A stretch of 64,000 nucleotides of DNA from Spirogloea muscicola (GCA_009602725.1 WELB01000023.1:733977-797976); one strand, 5' to 3'; shown: positions 23,768 through 36,644, counted from the first letter of the stretch. The notes: generated by a model not told the origin, from the sequence alone. Numbers and translations: made by a program.

Positions 23768-25544
23768 ATGGCCAGGGCCGCAAGGCGCGGAGGCAGGGTG
23801 AAGCCCCTCGTGGGCGACGACGAGGGCACCCAGGAGGAGAAGCGCAAGGCGGCGGCTCGAGCGGGCCGGCCCAAGAAGACCCAGGTGAACGAGGACGACC
23901 CCAAGGACTCGCTCGACGACATCATGGCTGGTGAGCCTGCGCAGCCCATGTTTCTAAATTTCATTTGAAGGAGTGAATGGATCCAAGCACAGATGAATGC
24001 GCTCCAAGAGAAGGGAATTGACGTAGGGGGAGAGGAGAGAGATGTGGGGCTTTGGTATCCCAGGGTTTGTTGACAGTAGGTCAATAAGGTGGGGCTTTGC
24101 TACATCAACTTAGCTCCGGCATGCAAAGCAAGCATGGCATGGCTGCAAGGCAAGCGTAGCTGAAGTGCCGGGTGGTGAAATCAGAGCAAAAGAGAAAGCG
24201 GGGCCGGCCTAAGAAAGTGACTCCCGTTAACAAGGGAACTCCTGCTGAGGTGAAGAAAAAGCCAAAGCAAGAGACAGATATGAAAGAAGTTGTGGCCAGG
24301 AAAGGCAAGCTCCGTGTGCAGGACAAGGATGACAAGAGTCGTGCAGTTGATAGCAAGCCCTCAGCTCAAGTGAAAGAGGAGCCATCCCCTCAAAGTAAGA
24401 GGCGGAGGAAGGGGGAGGCAATTGCGGAGCCGAAAAAGGAAAGTGATGAAGCCCCTGAGACAGGTAGCAAAGAGAAGCAAGACACTGAGAAGGGTTCAGA
24501 AGGGCATGCTGAGCAGAGCGCAAAGCAGAACGAAGTGGTGAAAATCAACAGGGCGCCTGTTCTTACATTGTGGGTGGCGGTTGTTGCACAACGAGAGGGC
24601 TACTCTTTTGAAGGTAACTTCAACTCCACACAGTAATATTGTACTACTGTCTTCAGAATTTTAGACTTTGCCTACCGGCCACTCATGCTTAGTATGTAAG
24701 ATAGTGTTATACTTGCTCTGATTTGTAACGTTATGTAGTGCTATTGCATTGCTTATAAGACTGTGTTCTGTCCCGTAACTGTGCTATTAGTTGATCTGTC
24801 TGTATTTCTGCTTGCAGAGGCGGTCACTTTTGGCAAAGCTATCTCTGGGCTCTATGCTCATTCAAAGGGCAAAAGGCTGGGCCTCGTGGAGGAGCCTAAT
24901 GAGGAGCGGGAGGAGGAAAAGAAGCGAATGAAGGAGGGCAAGCAGAAATTTGAGGTCAGTGTATGACCGGGTAGGAGTTGTCACAATCAACTGGTTTTGC
25001 TCACCAAGAAGACCATGCAGGGGACGTTCCTGGTTGTCTTTTTGGCTTCTGTAGGTACAGATGCTTCTTCAACAAGGTAGCTCGAAGATTTCCTGATAGG
25101 CGTCTGCTTGTAAGATGCAGGCATTTGGCACGAAGATCCTTGGAGAGAAGTCGGACGGCTTGCGCTTGGCTGTACAGGAGGGGAAGGCAATTAAGCCAGC
25201 TACAGTGCAGGCTTATTTGCATCGGGCTTTCTCAGACAAATTTGTGCAAGTCAAAGGTGCTCTCAGACAGCCTGCCACCCAGTCATATCGGCACTGCGTG
25301 CAATCACATTTCACCTTCCAAATGCTTGGCCACGGTCCATGGATGGGCTCCTCTCTAAGGATGATGGTGTGCTGCAGAGGCTATGGAGGCGCTTGCTGAA
25401 GCCCATCCTGCTGAAAGCATTGGGGGTCTTGGATATTAACTGTACGAGAATTTCAGACCCAGTATACCTGAGGGTACCCGAGGATGGGGGTCAAAGGGGG
25501 ATTTAGATCTCCAGTACATACGGCAGCTCGCCAAGGATGCTTGA
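23768..25544 (+). CDS. AT-hook protein with conserved C-terminal domain of unknown function
   Basis: Five exons (23768-23930, 24185-24613, 24818-24954, 25121-25256, 25378-25544) join in phase. The N-terminal half is Lys- and Glu-rich and low in complexity, with two AT-hook-like cores, RAGRPKK and KRKRGRPKK, which suggests DNA binding in the nucleus. The C-terminal ~160 residues (APVLTLWVAVVAQREGYSFE, TFGKAISGLYAHSKGKRLG, DGLRLAVQEGKAIKPATVQAYL, KEAMEALAEAHP, YENFRPSIPEG, RGWGSKGDLDL) resemble a small conserved protein that I recall from bacteria and plants, with no function known to me. An in-frame TAA at 25437-25439 interrupts the last exon between GLGY and LYENFRP, although the reading frame and conservation continue to a TGA at 25544. 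It could be a nonsense allele, a sequence error or read-through. Confidence 0.8.
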
Positions 25545-25780
25545 CCTGTGCACACGCACATCCACTGGACACATCGCAGAACACCTTCGTTACTCTTTGT
25601 TACTGCACTCAGTCTGTTGGGCATGGATTTGCAGCAGCTCCAGCTAGTCGTGCTTATGTACCACACTTGAGGCTGTTATCTTAGAAGCGGAGATAGGAAA
25701 ACAGGAGCCTACCAAGGGAGAGCAATATACAGAGGATGACAACGATAAGATGAGCGCTGCTTTGCGGAGGTGGAAGACTG

Positions 25781-25808
25781 TATGCCCCTTGCAGACGCAA
25801 GGGGCATA
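25781..25808. repeat. Short perfect hairpin
   Basis: TATGCCCCTT and AAGGGGCATA form a perfect 10-bp stem around an 8-base loop. It lies about 240 bp after the AT-hook gene and just before the LINE debris. No RNA family is recognised. Confidence 0.5.
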
Positions 25809-25899
25809 GGTCCACAGACGTTCACCTCAATATGCTGTTCCCAGAGCTTTCGGAGCTTGTGAGGAAACGCTTATCGAGGGAGACGAATCTCTACCAACG

Positions 25900-27290
25900 G
25901 ATGAAGCTCTTTCAATGGAAGAGAGCTCTTCCCACAAAGGCGGCAATGGCTGTGAAAGTGGGAAACAGCTCTTATAGAGTAACAGCTCGTCCAGAGTAAG
26001 GGGATGGTTGTGAGATTATTTCACAGCCCTTTCACAGCCCTCGCCCACCTTTGGAAGAGCTTAATTCGTGAGAGAGGCCAGCCAAGACAAGAATTAGCAA
26101 GGCTGTGAATGACCTGCCTATTTTGGGGGCGAGGGCTGTGATAGCGCCAGCTTGGGAGAGATAAGAATGGAGTGTGTATCAAGAGATGGAGGGCCTGTGT
26201 GGCCAAGTACAAGAGCAAGCACATTGACAGGTGTACGTCACCTGCTGCTAAGCTGACCCGCTCAGTAACCACGAGTCAGCACACAGAGGTCGCTAAGTGA
26301 TGCCCGAATGCCGGGCGGCAATCGACAAGCTCTTGAGCCACCAGCTAAGGCTCGGCCAGCTTTCTGATGCAACGCATGAGCCTGAGCTCGCTGCAGACAA
26401 GCTGACACTCGACGTCGCAAGAATGATAAGTAGGCTGCCGGCATGCCCATCTGAGCTGGAAGCATATCCTCACATCGAGCATATCCCAAACTTGCAATAT
26501 TCTCCAGTAGGGTATGGAAGCGAGGACCCATGCAGCCGAAGTGTGAAATGTGCCGCCGGTAGGAGGTGATCGCTGGCGGGGTAGTCAGAGTAGTGTCGGA
26601 GCTTTCTCTGCTCAGCACCTCTCACTGTGCGGCCAGCAATGTGTGTCGATGCGGAACTCTTGTATGCCTCCGTCACCACCACATCAATCAAGGCTTGTGG
26701 GCCTCCGCCAGGTTGTACGCCCACAATGTCCAGGGTGCGACGGTGATGGCGTCCCTGGGAATCCGTGGTGATGGGCATTATATTGCTCACTTCCACAATG
26801 GCGCGGTAGCCAGCGTCGCGCATCAGGTCCGCCAGGGCGTCTGTGGGAGAAGAGGGACGAGATGGTGAAGGCAGGGTAAGGGAGCCCAGCGCGATGGCAG
26901 ACCACCAGACGGATGGATGCTTCCTCGGGGCACGAGGGCTTTGGGTGGGCCCATGTGGGCTTGACCCGGTCATGTGGGGTGGCGCGGGGGCACGACCAAT
27001 GAGCAGGCTGCAACTCGATCCTCGGCCGGCCCCGCGGCCGGTTGCGCGGAGGATGGATGCCCCTCCACTGTCTGGTGGCCCGCGCCACCGAACTGGAAAG
27101 AAACAGCACTTTCCACCGATAAAGTCGTCACGGCCGCCTTCTGGCGGGACCCCCGTTGCCCCCCGTCTGGGGCCACCGTTGGCGAACGGGCCCGGCACAG
27201 CGTTGGCAGCGCAGCCCGCTGCCGTTTGAAAGCAGTGGCCCCGCCCCGTCGGGCCCGTCCCCTCGCTACTGACATGATTACGAGCACTCT
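25900..27290 (-). mobile_element. LINE copy with nuclease-like domain and 3' end
   Basis: Reading the minus strand from about 27000 down: ADLMRDAGYRAIVEVSNIMP, RRTLDIVGVQPGG, ALIDVVVTEAY and KLRHYSDYP match the C-terminal nuclease-like part of the LINE at 4592-6538 (with frame damage). A frame from 26618 then ends RASLSDLCVLTRGY plus TGA at 26262. The 3' tail runs to ACACACTCCATTC at about 26168. Further UTR words fill 25900-26160. The sequence differs a good deal from the 4592 copy, so it is older or from a sister family. The boundary near 27290 is uncertain. It lies about 200 bp upstream of the translocator gene and points away from it. Confidence 0.7.
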
Positions 27291-27380
27291 CTACGCACCT
27301 GGCCGCCTTTCACAGCCGCTATTTTGAATCATCAGTAGCCCCGCCGCTTGATCCTCCCGCGCGCGCAGACCGCGGAACGC

Positions 27381-27381
<1 letters not shown>

Positions 27382-27411
<30 letters not shown>

Positions 27412-27413
27412 GG
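27382..27413. repeat. (GCC)n triplet run with an unresolved base
   Basis: About ten GCC units end in a single n at 27415, some 80 bp before the translocator start codon. Similar runs lie near the starts of several other genes in the window. The n may hide a length uncertainty. Confidence 0.8.
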
Positions 27414-27491
27414 CNGCGCCGCCTTCCGTCGACACAGCCCGCCGCCGCTCACGCCGCCGCCGCCGCCAGCTGCAGCTTCTACCGCCTCATC

Positions 27492-30400
27492 ATGGCCACA
27501 GCGGCGGCCGTGGCCGGGGCCGTCGCCCCGACCAGCTCCCTCCGGGGGTCCTCCTTGCGGCAGCGGGCACGATCGGCGGCGCCGGGTCCTCGCGTCGTCG
27601 CGACGTCGGCTGGCTTCGCAGCTCCGACGTCTCTAGCTTCGCAGGCGTCGTCCTTGGGTGGCGGGATTGCTGCCCTGAGGGCTGCCAGGAGGCCAGCCCT
27701 GCACCAGCGAGGCCCACCGTGCGGCAACCGCATCCGCGCTTCGGCAGCTTCGTCTGCTGCTGGGGACGCTGCCGAGGTCCTCGACGGATCAGCTGAGAAG
27801 TAAGGAAGACACTTGTGAAGGTCATGGAAAGGCATGCTTGAAGTCTTCCAGAACAGCTTCTGTGGAACAAGAACGGCTGTGCAGCATGCACGAGTCACAG
27901 ACTTCCATGTATTGGCACTACATGCATTGACATCACAACTTAAGGTTCAGGGAACTACACTGTGATTAGCTGATGATGTCCAAGGCAAGTCATACACCGG
28001 CCCAATAGGACATGCTTGTCTGAAAGGCTGGGGGTTGAAGAACTTTACATCTTACTTGCTACCTCTGCTGCTTGTCAAGTGCAGCAAGAAGTCCTTGATA
28101 ACTGGTGGCTTTTTCTTTGCTTGGTAAGGCTCTGCCCCTAGGTATCACAGGCTCTTTCCTGGTGCTTGCTCCCTTTCGTGTGACCTTGCTTGCATGAGTA
28201 TATAACTCATGCTCAGCTCTTCGTATTCTGTCATGTATTTCTACTGCTTGGTCACACTTATGTGGGTTTTCCCTGCAGTAAATGCATGTTGACCACTAGC
28301 CCATTATGCATTGTGCCTTGAAGTGCTACAAGGCTCATCTCCCAGAAATATTCTATTTCTTGCAGGTACTTTCTGAACGTGGTATTCAATATCATCAACA
28401 AGCAACTCTACAACTACTTTCCTTTCCCTTAGTAAGTACCTCCATCAACAATAGAGGTGAACCTGAACGTGCTCATCTCAAGTATTCGTACTCCCCAAAC
28501 GGCAGCTCGAAGTTCTCTCTTCTAGCACCTTGTCAGAGTTGAAGTGGTCCTTCCTGTTGACGTTGTTGTTTTGTAGAGTATACACCAAGAACATGTCATA
28601 CTGTTGTGCAGCTTCGTGTCAGTGGTCCATCTTGTTGTCGGAGTGGCTTACTGCCTCATTTCATGGGCCCTTGGCGTACCTAAGCGTGCTGTAAGATCCC
28701 AACGTCCTCTTTAACTCCTACAAGCAGATGCTTTCTCCAACTCAAAGTAGGTCGTCACATATACTTGCACGGACCACATTTCACTTTATAAGCCCCCATG
28801 TTCATGGAGTTAGTCAACTTGCTTGTTTAGCTTGCCCTTTAGCAAGACAACAAAACAAGGGTTAGATAATCTGGCTGAAAGAAGTAATTAAAATGGCCAA
28901 CACCACCTCCAGATCTCAAAGCAGAGCCTCCTTTGTTCCTTATCCTTGCAGCCCATTGATCGAGAGACTTGGATGCTTCTTGCACCTGTTGCCGTGTGCC
29001 ATGCTCTTGGCCACGTCATGACAAATGTATCATTTGCTGCCGTGGCAGTGTCTTTCACCCATACCATCAAAGGTGAGGACATGTGCTTTATTTCTTATTG
29101 ACGCTGGCTACATATACGGCGGTTGTTAAGCAGATGTGAGAAGTACATTGCAGACAAGTTTTGATCAAAGCTGTGGTCCTTGACTGTATCTTTGCAGCCT
29201 TGGAGCCTTTCTTCAATGCAGCAGCCTCCCAATTTGTGCTGGGCCAGAGCATCCCTCTACCACTGTGGCTGTCTCTTGCGCCAGTCGTCCTTGGTCAGTA
29301 TTTCAATGAAGCGATGTATCTAACTGCAATTTGTGAATCATTGAGGGCACTGCATTTGCAGCAATGTTCTTTGTCTTTGAGGGTCATTCAGTGTGCCTTG
29401 CAGTGTCTGATGCTTGAGTAGTGAATAAGAGCTGGCAAAGGGCAATCACTGGGATCATTTGGAACTTAACATATTTCACTGGGTGAGCAGGAGTTTCGCT
29501 GGCATCTATGACTGAGCTCTCCTTCAATTGGAAGGGTTTCATCACAGCCATGACAGCCAACCTGGCATTCACCTACCGCAATATTTACTCGAAGAAAGCA
29601 ATGGTGCAAGGTTACTCATGTTCACCTCGGGTCTGGTTGAGCTAGAGAACGGGGGTTGCGCGTGTTGCACTAGCATCCATTTCTGTCTAACATGACAATG
29701 TTGTAGCTCATGTTTGTGTCATCTGTGCGCAGAGTGGCATGGACAGCACCAATGTCTACGCTTATATCTCCATCCTATCATTGGCATTCTGCATTCCACC
29801 AGCCATCATTGTAATGCTTCTCCTTAAAATGCTAATTCTCAAGCACCTTGCTGTTGCTGATGTGATGAATCGAGGGTTCATGCCAGTGCCAGTGTGACTG
29901 CTCTGGATGGCTCGCTATTGAAAGTTGATGAATTGCTGATCTGGTCTGTGTGAGTTCACTTACAATGTCGACATTCTGTTCTATGGCAGATGGAAGGGCC
30001 CGCCCTTGTCAATTATGGCTGGTCAGCTGCCATTGCCAAAGTTGGGCAACAGAAATTCTTCACGGACCTTCTCTTTGTGGGGCTGACTTATCATCTCTAC
30101 AATCAGCTGGCTAACAACACCCTGGAGCGAGTGGCTCCTCTGACCCATGCAGTTGGCAACGTCCTCAAGCGTGTCTTTGTGATTGGATTCTCCATCATTG
30201 TCTTTGGTGAGAACGAAATCAATGGAACTCTTGATGCGCAAAGCTGTGACCTCTCTGTGTAGTGCTCCTTGATGTGGCGGCCATAGTTGATGTGACTTCT
30301 GGCTTGCTGTATGCTCGTAGAAGAAAACATGCTCTTGTAGCTTACCGCAACACAAGACGTCTACAACTGTTATCGCCAGGCAGTGTCACAGCTGCAGATC

Positions 30401-30720
30401 TTCTGACATGTGATTTAGATGAGACGAACTGACACTGCGATTTGTTCAACTTCAGGCAACAGGATCTCCACACAAACCGGCATTGGCACAGCAATTGCTA
30501 TTTCTGGCGTCGCAGCCTACTCCTATCTCAAGGCTAAAGCAGAGGAGGCAAAGGTAAGCTAAACATGACTCAAGTCAATGAGATACTACATAGATGAAAA
30601 TTGGTTACGTGAGTATAATAATATCCTCCTGCATCCTCAACGGTAGTCCAAGTCCAAAAACCAAGCCGTTGACTTCACTTGCAGCAAGACGCATTCAGGA
30701 GCAGCTTGAAAGCTATATGA
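27492..30720 (+). CDS. TPT: Plastid triose-phosphate/phosphate translocator
   Basis: An antiporter of the inner plastid envelope that exchanges triose phosphate or 3-phosphoglycerate for phosphate. Eleven exons (27492-27799, 28085-28123, 28366-28431, 28612-28690, 28952-29072, 29198-29293, 29491-29603, 29733-29810, 29990-30206, 30456-30553, 30685-30720) join in phase to 416 residues ending in TGA. The first ~95 residues are a Ser/Ala/Arg-rich transit-like leader. Family blocks: [123 protein letters not shown] and [16 protein letters not shown]. The [19 protein letters not shown] block and the substrate-site Lys and Arg fit TPT better than the hexose- or PEP-type relatives. Exon 2 is only 39 bp. 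Confidence 0.95.
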
Positions 30721-31371
30721 CTTGAACACCTCCTCAGCCTCCTGACGTCACTGCAAACTCCCTTGGTGTGCAGAGGAAGCCCTCACTACCTGGCACTGCC
30801 TAGGTCTGAGATTATCCACTGCACCTGCTCCACCAGCAGCCCAGCAGGCTGTACTTTACAGAGCACAGTCTGTTGCCACGGATGTGCTGTTGAATCTATG
30901 AGCTTCTTATATTCTTTTACCATTTGTCAAACAACCTGCAAACGAATTCTGTTACCATTGATACTGGCGCTCCGACCTTCGCTGGTTTTAATGATTGTTG
31001 ATGGAGCAATGCACAATCCCTCATCTGCTCTGCTTCCCATGAACTTGCAGTGCATTATAAGCAGATTGTCCAGTCACAGCTATATGACATCGTTGCCAAA
31101 AAAGATAACCATCTTTGCAGGACTAATGATTGTCATGCATTTACTCGGCAAAACAACTCTTCTGCCAACTTCACCAGCTATTCATGTCGTAAAGCAACTC
31201 TCATTTCTACAGAGGCTGCATAAGTCAGAAGAACAGGGTCATATAAGCTGGTGTATAAGGAGGCACACTGTGGGAGTTGCACCGAGCGCCAGCGACCTTC
31301 AGACTGCATTGAACACTTCTATACTCTGTACATGCCTCATGACATAACTAGCAGATCTTCTACTGCACTTC
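30721..31371. other. Intergenic; nothing recognised
   Basis: Downstream of the translocator. A plus-strand open stretch at about 30763-31347 has no domain, no sensible composition and no partner exons, and I take it as chance. Confidence 0.4.
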
Positions 31372-32160
31372 CTGTCGAGGCTGAGACCTAGACGATGAAG
31401 TGAGAGTTTGCCACAAGTATCGCCCAGTTGCAAAGTCAATGAAGATGAGAAGGCCGTCCCGCATGGCCCAAAGTACCTGCAGTGGTGCCAAAACGACATA
31501 AGAGCCTGTCACATCCGTGGACTAGAAGCTACAGTGACACAGGGCCGCCAGAGGGGTCCAACCACCACACTTTCAGAATCTTCTGCTGCCTCTCAGGCAG
31601 CGGGGTTCAGAGCAATAAACCCTTGTGCATATTGCAACAGCAAATGCAAGCCAGATGTACTTATGCAGCAAGTATGTGTGCATGGTGTAAGCGTGTGAAA
31701 CCTTGCTATGAAGTGGCCTGTTCTCTTTTGCTGCTGGCTGCTTGTCATCTGCAAGATGCTGCTGCTTTGGCGTAGCTCCATCGACATCTGTCTTCCAATT
31801 CCTCCATGCAAGGTAGGCCGCAACAAGAGCAGAAGCTACCACCAGTATCACTCGAAGAGGACAGCCCATTCTGTCACGAGGCCGCTTGTGGGCAGACGTT
31901 GAGAGTCCAACTAGACCTCTGTCAAGTAGCACAGTAATCTCAACAGTCAGGCATGTCATATCCAGGTCACTAGACTGCAGAAGCTGTGTATCGAAGCACA
32001 GCATAGATTTTCCACTCACATAGCTTCATCCGTTCGAAAAGGCATCCCTTGGCTTGTCAGACGATGTCTGCTTGACATGGAGACATGCACGGCACGGAAT
32101 GCTGCAACTACGATGCTCCGTGACCCTCTACATGTGGCACCCATGCTCGGGCAAGGACTC
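31372..32160 (-). CDS. Possible small membrane protein, unrecognised
   Basis: A tentative minus-strand exon chain. The exon at 32136-32037 starts MGATCRGSRSIVV and ends at GT after FRTDEA. The exon at 31916-31702 has good splice signals and encodes one likely transmembrane helix (PLRVILVVASALVAAYLAW) followed by a charged, Gln-rich tail. A third exon from 31476 reads VLWAMRDGLLIFIDFATGRY. I recognise no family, and the phases between these pieces were not all confirmed. Confidence 0.3.
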
Positions 32161-32462
32161 CGCCAGGTAGAGTTCACCAGTTTGAGCAGCTGACCTTGCA
32201 AGTCGAAGGTGGTTCCGCTGCAGTTCGCAGCCAGAGATAGTCGCCCAATACAACACCCGCCGGACGACGTGGACTGCCAGATGACCGGAAGGAGCGGCTC
32301 CAGAACGGGCTCACATCACCGCCCCATCACGCCCGCTCTGCGGTCTGCGCGCCAGAGCCCGGCCCTGTCTCGCACCGGCAAGAGGCCGCGCGGAGCTGGG
32401 GCGGCTCACAGGGCGCTTGGGGCGCAAAGGTCACGGGTGCATAAGGCGCCGATACGTGTGAT

Positions 32463-32776
32463 ATGGCGCTCCAACGGCGGCGATGGCGGCGTCAAGGCGG
32501 GCAGAGCAACGAGGCCGACGGCGCCGGAGGCGGAGGCAGCGGCGGCGGCGGCGGCGACGGCGGCGGCGGCGGCGGCGGGCCTCCTTCGCCACGCAGCGGA
32601 GTGCCGAGTGGGGCAACCTACGCAGCCCCCGTCGCGACTGGGACGAGCACTCCTTGAGGTATAGAGAGTGGGGCGTCCCGTTCAGGTCGGCCGTCGGGCT
32701 TGGCCGTTGTCGTTCTATGGAAGAGGTCACAGCCATCACAGCTATCGCCCCTTACTGCCTGGTGGCTCCGTCATGA
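32463..32776 (+). other. GC-rich open frame, possible first exon
   Basis: A GGC-rich stretch (run at 32524-32577) gives one frame with poly-Arg followed by ASFATQRSAEWGNLRSPRRD and WDEHSLRYREWG, which look less random than the rest. No continuation was found before the LINE debris at 32880. It could be a first exon, the 5' region of the minus-strand gene next door, or chance. Confidence 0.25.
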
Positions 32777-32879
32777 ACACCTGTATGCATCTGGGTGGCC
32801 TCTTACAGCCGGTCTTTTACTAGCAGCAGCCGCATCCATTTCTGGGAAGAGTAATGCATTGCACTAGCTTCTTCCACGA

Positions 32880-33690
32880 CCTGTATTGGCGGGCTTTTGC
32901 CCGCCCTTTCAGTCAGGAAGGAAACAGCTCTGCCAATGCGGCTGCTGACTCGGGGTTACTAAGCTCCCCTTTGCTGTAGTCTCTTGCATAGCTGTCTGGT
33001 TTTGGCGCTGTTTGGACCTTGTCCATTCTTTCTGGGCTGGCAATTCACCGCCCCCGCCCCCTTTCGGAAGAAGAAGGGCTCGCCCATGAGGATAGGGGCT
33101 CGAAAAAGCCAGCCCAAAGAAGAATGAACAAAGGACGAGAAGGAGCCAGGGGAAGCACTAAGAACACCAAGCACAAGAAGAGCTGGAAGAGCTCACTTCT
33201 TGATGTAAGGCAATGGCTGTAACAAGAAACAACGCTGTAAGAGGCTGTGAGAAAGAAATTGCCCGCCCATAGAAAACGAGGTCAGCCCAAACAAATTGCT
33301 CTTCCAATACAAGGCAATGGCTGAGAGAGGCCAGCCCAAAGCTTTGTACAAGGCCTGAAAGAAGAAGTGGCTCTCCCAATGGGGGCAAGGGCTGTGAAAA
33401 GCCAGCCCGAAATGAATTGACAAAGGTTCGAAGGGGCCAAGTGACGGGGGTGCCTAAAGCGCTCGGCAGCTACGAAGGGGCCTGAAGATGCTATGTCAGA
33501 ACGGGGGAGGATGGACCACTCAGTAGTAACGAGTGAGGAGCCTCAAGTCCGACAGACTAGCTGCCGGAAAACTATCCCCCTGACGAAAGCCAGAGGCCCA
33601 ACGAGAGCGCGGCCAGCACGCAGATGCAAGGCGTGGGCCATGGCGCCTTCCGGCCTGAAAAGGCCGGAAAGCGCAAAATAACACGATAAT
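32880..33690 (-). mobile_element. LINE 3' end with long 3' UTR
   Basis: On the minus strand a frame ends FRQGDSFPAASLSDLRLL then TRYY plus TGA at 33520, nearly identical to the end of the LINE at 4592-6538. The UTR then matches base for base in several blocks (TGAGTGGTCCATCCTCCCCC, CAGGCCCCTT, GGGCTGGCTTTTCACAGCCC). Several GGGCTGGC units follow down to about 33000. The 5' truncation point lies near 33690, about 140 bp from the first visible codons of the zinc-finger gene. This copy shows that the GGCCAGCCC repeats belong to the LINE 3' UTR. Confidence 0.8.
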
Positions 33691-33825
33691 CCATGCGCGC
33701 CACAAACATTGTCCCGTGTTTGAGCCTGGGCTTCCCCATAGCCGTCCAATTTTCTGGCTTTTAGGCCTAGCCACCGGCCACCTTTTGGAAGTGCACGGCC
33801 CTTCAGGCCACCAGCTTCCGTAACA

Positions 33826-34497
33826 GCGCTCCNCGGCGGCGGCGGCGGCGTCTGGGTGGAGGCCCGCGCGAGCTGCCCGCACGCCGGCGACGCTGCGGAG
33901 ACGGCGCCGCAGGACCTCCCCCGCTTCGACGCGCCCTGCGCCAGGTGAAATGCCGCCGCCGCTCCCGCCGGCCTCCCCGGCCCTCTTAAACCCCAAACCC
34001 TCGCCTCGCTTGACGCTCGGGCGCGCGCTGCTCAGGTGCTCGGACGGCGCCGAGAACTGGGTCTGCCTGACCTGCTGCCGCGTCCTGTGCGGCCGCTTCG
34101 TCAATGGCCACATGCGGCAGCACGCTAGCGAGTCCGGCCACCCCCTGGCGCTCGGCTTCAGGTGCGGAACTCCACTCCGCAGTGATCGAGCCGAGACGTA
34201 GTCGCCACTGGTCGAGCGGCCGTTCTCGTCGCCCTCGCTCGTCCGGCTAGCCTTGCATGCATATCGTGCCCACCAAGCACTTGATGCCCCGTTGCCTGGC
34301 CCCTCATTTCAGCCGTTTGGGACACAATGCTGTGCTCGTGCAGGGATCTATCTGTGTGGTGCTTCGCCTGCGACAGCTACATTGACGCGCAGCTTGTGAG
34401 CCAGCTGCGTCCCTTGTACGAGGCATACCATCTGATGAAGTTTGGCACCATGGCTCCTCCTCGGCCAATGGGAGGCAGAACAATTGATTTGGGCTAG
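33826..34497 (+). CDS. UBP-type zinc-finger protein (5' end open)
   Basis: Three exons, up to 33944, then 34036-34161 and 34344-34497, join in phase. They encode one ZnF-UBP domain: CPHAGDAA, LPRFDAPCARCSDG, ENWVCLTCCRVLCGR, NGHMRQHASESGHPLALGF and DLSVWCFACDSYID. This fold binds the free C-terminal tail of ubiquitin, as in HDAC6 and several ubiquitin hydrolases. No deacetylase or protease domain is visible, so this may be a small stand-alone reader. The first exon runs into GGC repeats and an unresolved base (33833) before any ATG, so the start is unknown. The frame ends in TAG after RPMGGRTIDLG. The closest match I know is the HDAC6 finger. Confidence 0.8.
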
Positions 34498-34549
34498 AAG
34501 CACCGGTGCATCTTCCTCAAACATCGGGTTGTTTGGCCAGGGTGAGATT

Positions 34550-34726
34550 GATTGCGTTACTTACGCTCAACATGCAAGTAATAGAGTTGGAATCAAACGC
34601 TTGTCCTGTCACGCGGATATTTTTTTCCAGGGTTTCATTTCCAGGGAGAAATGAATATCCGCCTTATCAGGGCAAGCGTTTGATTCTAACTCAATGACTT
34701 GGATGTTGAGCGTGACTAATGCAATC
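34550..34726. repeat. Near-perfect long hairpin filling an apparent intron
   Basis: Arms 34550-34608 and 34668-34726 are almost perfect reverse complements (GATTGCGTTACTTACGCTCA against TGAGCGTGACTAATGCAATC; GAATCAAACGCTTG against CAAGCGTTTGATTC). An inner pairing GCGGATATT/AATATCCGC continues the stem. The outer edges coincide with a donor-like GTGAGATTG at 34542 and an acceptor-like TTTGCAG ending at 34739, so nearly the whole apparent intron is the foldback. It lies just after the zinc-finger stop codon. Candidates are a MITE-like foldback or a microRNA-type precursor. Confidence 0.75.
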
Positions 34727-34739
34727 CTGGATTTGCAGA

Positions 34740-35246
34740 TGAACACATTCTGCATCATGATGTTCCCTGACCTCAGCCAGAGATGCACCGCCAGGCGTAC
34801 CATGATAAGGAGGCTTGTCGCCTTGCGATGTGAATCTCATGGCTTGCACAAGATTGTGGAGCTTACATAAGACACAATCTAGAGGCGACTTAGATTCGGC
34901 AGTCGCCTTAGGTTGTTGAAGACGCTTTCATGTACATATCTCATCTTCATGTACATATTTCGTCACAACTGAAGTGGATGAGGCCTACACGAGTAGATGG
35001 TTGTCCTTGCAAGTCGTGGACAGCATGCTGGCTTGCTTGACAGAGCAGGTCCATTGAAGTCCATGCTTAGGGTGCACAATGTCTCATAGCTGAGGACTAC
35101 AAGGCTGTTCGTGATATACTAGTGATGGTCCTAAGTCTCGTATGTGATGTGCGCCTAGCGAGTCTGTCCGCCCATCGCGCAGGAGGTACAAGGTATGGCT
35201 ATGCCTGTGTGCCTAGTACAGAAAATGGTAATGGACTAACAGGATT
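34740..35246. other. Intergenic between convergent genes; nothing recognised
   Basis: Holds the 3' flanks of the zinc-finger gene (+) and PCNA (-). A near-direct repeat of CATGTACATAT is seen around 34929-34957. No gene is apparent. Confidence 0.4.
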
Positions 35247-36633
<1,387 letters not shown>

Positions 36634-36644
36634 CGTGGGCGGTC

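Noticed and set aside
14934-25439. A changed genetic code in which TAA and TAG mean Gln, as in some ulvophyte algae
   Set aside because: The aldolase and the glycine cleavage H protein both end in TAG exactly at the family's usual C-terminus, the aldolase after its functional terminal Tyr. The ~970-codon lipin exon and the 649-codon LINE frame contain no in-frame TAA or TAG. Base errors are independently indicated by two frame offsets.
30763-31347. A ~194-codon plus-strand frame after the translocator
   Set aside because: It lies in a 3' flank, its Cys/Ser/Leu-rich content looks random, and no exon partners were found.
32524-32577. Poly-Arg or poly-Gly protein encoded by the GGC run
   Set aside because: Similar triplet runs occur in untranslated leaders across the window, so coding use is not supported.
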